Source: CAIXQW01 sp046049675
GTDB lineage: Bacteria > Bacteroidota > Bacteroidia > Chitinophagales > Chitinophagaceae
Direction: 5' to 3'
Assembly: GCA_046049675.1 (NCBI GenBank)
Contig: JBJORA010000104.1
Location: forward strand, 1 to 27,765
DNA length: 27,765 bases
Below the pieces are notes generated by a model. The model was given only the letters and a program-made list of their open reading frames with translations. It made no database searches and was not told the origin of the DNA. Every line of letters begins with the position of its first letter. Within the stretch, counting starts at the first letter, position 1. Below, one piece after another: positions 22,596 to 27,765 of this stretch. The position numbers and the translations under genes are program-made.

Positions 22596-24684
22596 TCCAA
22601 ACCCCGCGATTACCAACTCTACTTAAATGTAATTTAAGCAACGCATTATTTTTATGCATCAATTGCGCATCATGTGTAAGAATATGCAAGGCTTCTTTGC
22701 GTGCTTCAGCTACAAGCGCTACATCTTGTACAAGGTCGGCAAGTTTTAGGTTGGCTGCACCACTTTGGCGTGTACCATGTATTTCGCCAGGGCCACGTAA
22801 CTCAAGGTCAACTTCGCTAATACGGAAACCGTTGATTTCGTTGACCATTGTATTAATGCGCACCTTGCCGTCGTTACTAAGTTTATTACCAGTAAGGAGT
22901 ATACAAAAACTTTCTTCGGCACCTCTGCCAACACGGCCTCTCAATTGATGGAGCTGACTAAGGCCAAAGCGTTCTGCACTTTCTATAATCATGACGCTCG
23001 CATTTGGCACGTTTACACCAACCTCAATTACGGTGGTAGCAACCATCACTTGTGCACGGCCTTCAACAAATGCGCGCATATTGCCTTCGCGTTCTTGCAA
23101 TGTTTGCTTGCCATGCACCATTACTGTATTATAGGTATGTAGCGGGAAAAATATCTTTACTTGTTCGTAACCGGCCTCTAGATTTTCATAGTCAAGTTTT
23201 TCGCTTTCGGCAATGAGCGGATATACAATATAGATTTGCCTACCCTTGGCAACTTCTGCCTTAGCAAACTCCATCACCTTTACACGTTGTATATCCATGC
23301 GGTGTATGGTTTTAATAGGCTTACGGCCTGGTGGCAAATGCTCTATGGTACTCACGTCTAAATCGCCGTAGCTTGTCATAGCAAGTGTGCGTGGTATAGG
23401 CGTTGCTGTCATGACTAGTATATGTGGTGCGATGGTGTTTTTCTTCCACATACTTGCACGCTGTGCTACACCAAAGCGATGTTGCTCGTCAATTATCGCT
23501 AGCCCTAAGTTTTGAAATTGTACGGTTTCTTCGAATAGTGCATGCGTGCCAATAGCAATTTGAATATGCCCACTTGCAATGGCTGCTAAGGTTTCTTTGC
23601 GCTGCTTGCCTTTAATATTGCCAGTAAAAATTGCAATCTGCACCGGCATATCTTTTAGCAATTCACTAAGGCCTGCGAAATGTTGTTGCGCTAAAATTTC
23701 TGTTGGCGCAATCAAGCATGCTTGTGCATTATTGTCTAAAGCAATTAGCATACAAAGCAATGCCACAATAGTTTTGCCACTGCCAACATCACCTTGCAAG
23801 AGTCTGTTCATTTGGTAGCCGCTACCAAGATCGCGATGTATTTCTTTGATAACTTTCTTTTGATCGTCGGTTAAAGCAAATGGTAAATGCGACTTGTAAA
23901 ATGTATTAAAGTATTCGCCTACTTTTAAGAAAGGTATACCTTGCCGTTTGGTATGCTGCAGTTTTAGTGTGCAAATTTGCATTTGCTGCACAAACAATTC
24001 TTCAAACTTTAAACGATGTAAGGCAGCTTGTTGTGCTTGATTATTGTAGGCAAGATGAATATTGGTGATAGCATCGTATCTACTCATCAGCCGCTGACTT
24101 AATAGTAATTCATCAGGAAGAAATTCTGGAACATCGCTAGGTGTTAACTGCGGCAATAGCGTTTGCATAAATCTGTAAATCGCCTTGCTATTAACGCCTT
24201 TTGCTTTTAGTTTTTCAGTTGTGCTATATACGGGCTCTAGTGTTTGCTGCTTAAAGCTTGCAGCGTCGTACTTTTCTACCTCTGGGTGGCTAATTTGCAA
24301 TGTATTATTGAAGTAAGTGGCTTTGCCATAAATTGTAATATAATCGCCTAGGTTGATGTGTTGGGTTACCCAAGCAATGCCCTTAAACCATACTAATTCA
24401 ATTTCGGCAGAATCATCTTTTGCCACAATAACCAAACGCTTCTTGAAGCCTTCGCCAATGGTGTCTATTTGTGCAACTTTGGCAATACACATCGCAGCTT
24501 CGCCGTAGTTAGCCATGTGTGCTACTTTTACAACTTTGCTTTTATCGATATATCTAAACGGAAAGTGTAGCAGTAAATCGCCAAAAGTAGCTATGCCTAA
24601 TTCTTTACGCAACAAGTCACCTTTAAGCGGTCCAACGCCTTTAAGGTATTCTATAGCAGTGTTGAGAATTTGCGAGCTATACAC
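22582..24684 (-). CDS. recG: ATP-dependent DNA helicase RecG
   Basis: Branch-migration helicase that regresses stalled forks and processes Holliday junctions. The N-terminal wedge/OB domain is residues ~1-250. The motor has Walker A GDVGSGKT (298-305), the DEQH box (399-402) in IIDEQHRFGVAQR, MTATPIPRTLA (motif III), and the C-terminal QLHQLRGRVGRG motif VI. The long frame starts at TTG 24693, but that TTG is inside the -7 element TACCTTTG. Transcription would begin below it, so GTG at 24684 is a better start (700 aa, close to E. coli RecG at 693). Alternative non-ATG starts nearby cannot be excluded. Confidence 0.95.
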   Translation of the reverse strand: MYSSQILNTAIEYLKGVGPLKGDLLRKELGIATFGDLLLHFPFRYIDKSKVVKVAHMANYGEAAMCIAKVAQIDTIGEGFKKRLVIVAKDDSAEIELVWFKGIAWVTQHINLGDYITIYGKATYFNNTLQISHPEVEKYDAASFKQQTLEPVYSTTEKLKAKGVNSKAIYRFMQTLLPQLTPSDVPEFLPDELLLSQRLMSRYDAITNIHLAYNNQAQQAALHRLKFEELFVQQMQICTLKLQHTKRQGIPFLKVGEYFNTFYKSHLPFALTDDQKKVIKEIHRDLGSGYQMNRLLQGDVGSGKTIVALLCMLIALDNNAQACLIAPTEILAQQHFAGLSELLKDMPVQIAIFTGNIKGKQRKETLAAIASGHIQIAIGTHALFEETVQFQNLGLAIIDEQHRFGVAQRASMWKKNTIAPHILVMTATPIPRTLAMTSYGDLDVSTIEHLPPGRKPIKTIHRMDIQRVKVMEFAKAEVAKGRQIYIVYPLIAESEKLDYENLEAGYEQVKIFFPLHTYNTVMVHGKQTLQEREGNMRAFVEGRAQVMVATTVIEVGVNVPNASVMIIESAERFGLSQLHQLRGRVGRGAEESFCILLTGNKLSNDGKVRINTMVNEINGFRISEVDLELRGPGEIHGTRQSGAANLKLADLVQDVALVAEARKEALHILTHDAQLMHKNNALLKLHLSRVGNRGVWSKIS

Positions 24685-24690
24685 TGTGGG

Positions 24691-24698
24691 CAAAGGTA
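24691..24698 (-). promoter_or_regulatory. -7 element of recG (TACCTTTG)
   Basis: A perfect TAnnTTTG match on the minus strand, seven nt before the GTG at 24684. It overlaps the apparent TTG start at 24693, which is why that start was rejected. Transcript leader would be about two nucleotides. Confidence 0.6.
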
Positions 24699-24749
24699 AT
24701 ATGAAATAAAATTTTCTACATCAATCGCAAATACACCAAAAGCATGTCC

Positions 24750-27611
24750 TTATTCAAAAAGCCATTGTACATCCTCTATATTGAGGTTCTTCGCAAAGCC
24801 TTCCTCTGCTTTGATTAGATCTTTACCTAAATCGCCTTTGCGCATTTGCATTTCTAATATTTTATCTTCGATAGTGTCTTTGCAAATCAACTTGTGCGCA
24901 AATACAGGCTTTGTTTGCCCAATGCGGTGACTACGATCTATGGCTTGGTTTTCTATACCTAAGTTCCACCATGGATCAAGAATGTACACATAATCGGCGC
25001 TTACTAAGTTGAGCCCTTGACTCGCTGCGGTAATACTTAACAAGAATACACGTGTATTGCTATCTTCTTCGAACTGCTTGTTGAGTGCAGCACGTTCGCT
25101 TGCTTTTATACTGCCATCAATTCTAAAGTGCGGTATATGATTCTCCTTGAGTTCAGCTTGGATTTGATCTAGCGTAGCCAAAAATTGACTAAACACGAGT
25201 ACTTTGTGATTAGCTGTTTTTTCAAGAATATCTTGCACACATTCGTGTACTTTAATACTTTGGTCGCATGTAGCATTGTCGTGTTGCATACCAAGCGGTG
25301 TACTACAAATTTTGCGCAACATGTTTATGCCTTGCATGACGTTCATGAGGCTTTTGTTGAGGCCATTATTTTCTATCTGTAGGAATACACTGCTCTTAAT
25401 ACTGTCTTTTACAGTGTTGTAGAAAGCTAGCTGATCTTCTGCCATTGTGCAGTAACGAACGCTTACAGTTTTTTCTGGCAGGTCAGTAGCAACTTGTTCT
25501 TTTGTACGGCGTAGAATAAATGGTTCGGTAATACGCTTTAATTGTTCTGCATGCTTTTGACTCTGATGCACTTCAATAGGAATAAGATATTGCTTCTTAA
25601 AGAAAGCTGTATCGCCTAGTAAATCTGGCGCCAAAAACTGGAATTGTGAATACAAATCAAAACTGCTGTTCAACACAGGTGTTCCACTTATACAAACTCT
25701 GTATGGTGCCTTTAGATTTAGCACAGCTTTGGTTTGTAAGGTGCCAGGATTTTTCACATTGTGGCTTTCGTCTAATACAATCAGTTGCCAAGGGAAAGCA
25801 CTCGCTTCATTATTATTGCTACGCATCAGACCATAGCTCATAATCAAAACTTGTGTGTCGCTTTCAACAAACTCGGCCATATTGTTGTGGTGCTCTTCAA
25901 ATACTGCAACTTTAATAGAAGGTGCAAACTTTGCAAACTCATTTTTCCAATTGTAAAGCAAAGATGCAGGTGCAATTATTAAGCTACGTGCGCCTTTGTG
26001 TTGTTGCAATGTATAGGCGGCAAAGGCAATGGTTTGTAGCGTTTTACCCAAGCCCATATCATCGGCAAGTAAGCAGCCAGCGCCAATTTCACTCAGCAAG
26101 CACATCCACTCAAATCCTTTTTGCTGATAAGCACGAAACTTGGCATCAACAGTTTTTGGCACTTTGAATAGCGGCTTATCATTCGCCTGCCAATGTTGCC
26201 ATTTGCGACGCCACTCTGCAGCATTAGGCATAGCAGCATCTACAACAGTATGCAATTGCATATCTGCTTGCATTAAAATCCAATTGGCAATATCTATTTG
26301 TTTGTCACCAATAATATTTGCGTGCTTAATGATGGTGCCGTATTGCGCATACCATTCATCTGTGAGTACACCCAAGGAGTTGTCACTTAGCAATATTGTT
26401 GTTGCGTTAGCAAATACTGTTTTTTGTAGTTCTTTAAGTGGCACATTTATCTTGCCAAAAGAAACGGTAATTTGTAAGCGCGTGGTTGTATTGACATTGC
26501 TGATGTGTTTAATTGCGGTAGCAACAATATTTTCGTTGAAGCGAAAATGCTTCATCATATCCATGCCGCGCACTTCGTAGTTATTTTCAAGTAAGCTGCG
26601 ATAGAAATGTAGAAACCAATTTTTTTGTTTAGCCTCAGCGAAAGTCAAAGTATAGTTTTGGCTTTTCTTGGCAAAGCGCGGGTGTTGTTGCTTGAGGTAA
26701 TTGATGAACTCTTTTTCGCTATCAGTTTTGCGAATAAAGTTGTAAGCTTTACCTTGATAGCTAGTAGAGGTAATAGCTTCGTCACTTTCTTCTAAAGGTA
26801 CACCGTCGTAAATAAACACAGGTTCTATGTTGATATACATATCGCCAATTTCACCAAGTTGAATGGCGCATGTAAGATCGGCATCAATAGTTTCTGTTTG
26901 ATGCGTAGTATAAATTTCTACATGGTGTGTTTTTTGCAAAGGCGCAATAATGCAATCATGAAAAGCGATAGCGTCGTCGCTGTATGTAGTGGCTTTTAGT
27001 CCATGTGCCAGTTGCAACGCGCGACGATCTTCTGTACGAATTAGAAAAACCTCTGTGCCTTTACTAATAAAGAAGAAGTGTTGTGTAATAAACTCATTTA
27101 AGGGCAACACTTCGTCGTGCACTTGCATATATGTGTTTACATGCATGTGCTGCTGATCGTCGTTTGTAATTTGAAACTCGTTGATAAAGCAATCTTCGCT
27201 AATAGTGCAAGGCGAGCGAAAGATATTACCGGTTACAGGATGTATGGTTTTGAAATAGAAATTGATTTCTTCTCCAGCGAAATGTAGTAAGGTGCGCATA
27301 GCCTCATAAATATGGCTCTGCATTTTATCTTGGATAAGTTCGGTGGCTTTTGTTCCGCTGGCAAACTTCTTTATTTCGCGCGAAATATTGGCTTTATGCT
27401 TCTGAATGGCGTCGTTGCTAAGCGCAAGTAGGGCGTAATAGGCGTTTTGCGATAGATTTTTGAAGTGGGCGACTATATTTTTCTCTGTGGCGGGCAAAGC
27501 GGGCCCTGGAATGGCGTTTTTTTGAACACTTTTTGACACAATCTCGAAAGGACCTTCTAAAATGCCTTGTAAATCATGCTTAAGGACCAGGAAAACGAGA
27601 TTTTTTACCAC
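24750..27611 (-). CDS. SNF2-family DEAD/DEAH helicase
   Basis: A 953-residue Swi2/Snf2 translocase. The motor occupies ~490-950: Walker A DDMGLGKT (517-524), DESH box (614-617), CISGTPVLNS (motif III), the helicase C domain with QGLNLVSADYVYILDPWWN and the final HRIGQ box. The N-terminal ~480 residues are the long beta-rich extension usual for Bacteroidota/Firmicutes SNF2 proteins; I see no SWIM CxCxnCxH zinc motif, which many members carry. A TAG stop lies four codons above GTG 27611, so this GTG is the first possible start. It ends 56 bp upstream of the recG promoter region. Substrate and cellular role (likely transcription or repair remodelling) are not shown. Confidence 0.9.
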   Translation of the reverse strand: MVKNLVFLVLKHDLQGILEGPFEIVSKSVQKNAIPGPALPATEKNIVAHFKNLSQNAYYALLALSNDAIQKHKANISREIKKFASGTKATELIQDKMQSHIYEAMRTLLHFAGEEINFYFKTIHPVTGNIFRSPCTISEDCFINEFQITNDDQQHMHVNTYMQVHDEVLPLNEFITQHFFFISKGTEVFLIRTEDRRALQLAHGLKATTYSDDAIAFHDCIIAPLQKTHHVEIYTTHQTETIDADLTCAIQLGEIGDMYINIEPVFIYDGVPLEESDEAITSTSYQGKAYNFIRKTDSEKEFINYLKQQHPRFAKKSQNYTLTFAEAKQKNWFLHFYRSLLENNYEVRGMDMMKHFRFNENIVATAIKHISNVNTTTRLQITVSFGKINVPLKELQKTVFANATTILLSDNSLGVLTDEWYAQYGTIIKHANIIGDKQIDIANWILMQADMQLHTVVDAAMPNAAEWRRKWQHWQANDKPLFKVPKTVDAKFRAYQQKGFEWMCLLSEIGAGCLLADDMGLGKTLQTIAFAAYTLQQHKGARSLIIAPASLLYNWKNEFAKFAPSIKVAVFEEHHNNMAEFVESDTQVLIMSYGLMRSNNNEASAFPWQLIVLDESHNVKNPGTLQTKAVLNLKAPYRVCISGTPVLNSSFDLYSQFQFLAPDLLGDTAFFKKQYLIPIEVHQSQKHAEQLKRITEPFILRRTKEQVATDLPEKTVSVRYCTMAEDQLAFYNTVKDSIKSSVFLQIENNGLNKSLMNVMQGINMLRKICSTPLGMQHDNATCDQSIKVHECVQDILEKTANHKVLVFSQFLATLDQIQAELKENHIPHFRIDGSIKASERAALNKQFEEDSNTRVFLLSITAASQGLNLVSADYVYILDPWWNLGIENQAIDRSHRIGQTKPVFAHKLICKDTIEDKILEMQMRKGDLGKDLIKAEEGFAKNLNIEDVQWLFE

Positions 27612-27765
27612 CTCTGCAAGCTATAATTTGTTAATGGGCTTTCCAAGTAAAGGTCACTGCAATGTTTCAGTTGTGCGTAGATTAACAGCTAATGCACGTA
27701 ATCGACGGCAAATACACAGCTTATTCACAGTTTAGATACTGGTTATTAAGCATTTGCGTCAATAT
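27612..27765. other. Right-edge intergenic stretch
   Basis: This 154-bp stretch lies upstream of the SNF2 gene. A near -7 element, TAGCTTGC, one T short of the consensus, precedes the GTG start on the minus strand. TTATTCACA at 27721-27729 differs by one base from the DnaA box, but it stands alone. No gene is visible. Confidence 0.4.

Noticed and set aside
24691..24693. TTG start for recG
   Set aside because: It is part of the perfect -7 element TACCTTTG, so it should not be in the transcript.
27721..27729. DnaA-box-like TTATTCACA
   Set aside because: One mismatch and only a single copy, with no AT-rich unwinding region or other boxes nearby.
1..27765. CRISPR arrays, tRNA or rRNA genes, transposases, phage genes
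   Set aside because: No regularly spaced repeats, cloverleaf-like strings, or recognisable transposase or integrase frames were seen.

Overview
The window reads as ordinary chromosome of a member of the Bacteroidota, most likely a Chitinophagaceae or Sphingobacteriales relative of moderate-to-low GC. The signs are a type IX secretion C-terminal domain on the first protein, a fused alpha/beta E1 of a 2-oxoacid dehydrogenase, HmuY and DUF1684 proteins, the futalosine-route menaquinone enzyme MqnC, few Shine-Dalgarno sequences, and repeated TAnnTTTG -7 promoter elements just upstream of start codons. No tRNA, rRNA, CRISPR array or intact insertion sequence was recognised.

Layout. 1-4.6 kb: the 3' part of a secreted T9SS cargo gene, then on the minus strand an E1 dehydrogenase fusion, a small carboxypeptidase-regulatory-like protein and a DUF1684 protein. 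4.6-6.7 kb: comEC-like DNA-uptake channel, divergent from DUF1684 across only 33 bp. 6.7-7.46 kb: a long gene-free stretch with two different repeat-like structures. 7.46-12.5 kb: purH, apaG, a small membrane protein, purF and an overlapping sixA-like phosphatase. 12.6-13.6 kb: HmuY-like lipoprotein. 13.7-16.5 kb (minus): an arsenic-type cassette. 16.6-20.2 kb (minus): TPR protein and an M3 oligoendopeptidase. 20.4-22.1 kb: glutathione peroxidase and mqnC. 22.1-22.6 kb: a DUF805 gene bracketed by a 14-bp direct repeat. 22.6-27.6 kb (minus): recG and a SNF2-family helicase.

The most interesting part is the arsenic-type cassette, in transcription order: arsR, a DUF6428 protein, a three-helix MerT-like cysteine-rich membrane protein, a 46-residue membrane microprotein, a thioredoxin-type arsC, and a secreted protein of unknown function. 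The genes are tightly packed (gaps of 19, 13 and 9 nt, then overlaps of 4 and 8 nt). A 16-bp perfect palindrome sits directly upstream of the arsR promoter. No ArsB or ACR3 efflux pump is present, and the first three proteins all end in thiol-rich tails. My inference is that the MerT-like protein, perhaps with the microprotein, does the membrane step in place of the usual pump.

A second theme is start-site choice. Several long open frames begin upstream of, or inside, the -7 promoter element, so I moved the starts of E1, purH, M3 peptidase, recG and apaG downstream. Several of these genes would then make leaderless or nearly leaderless mRNAs.
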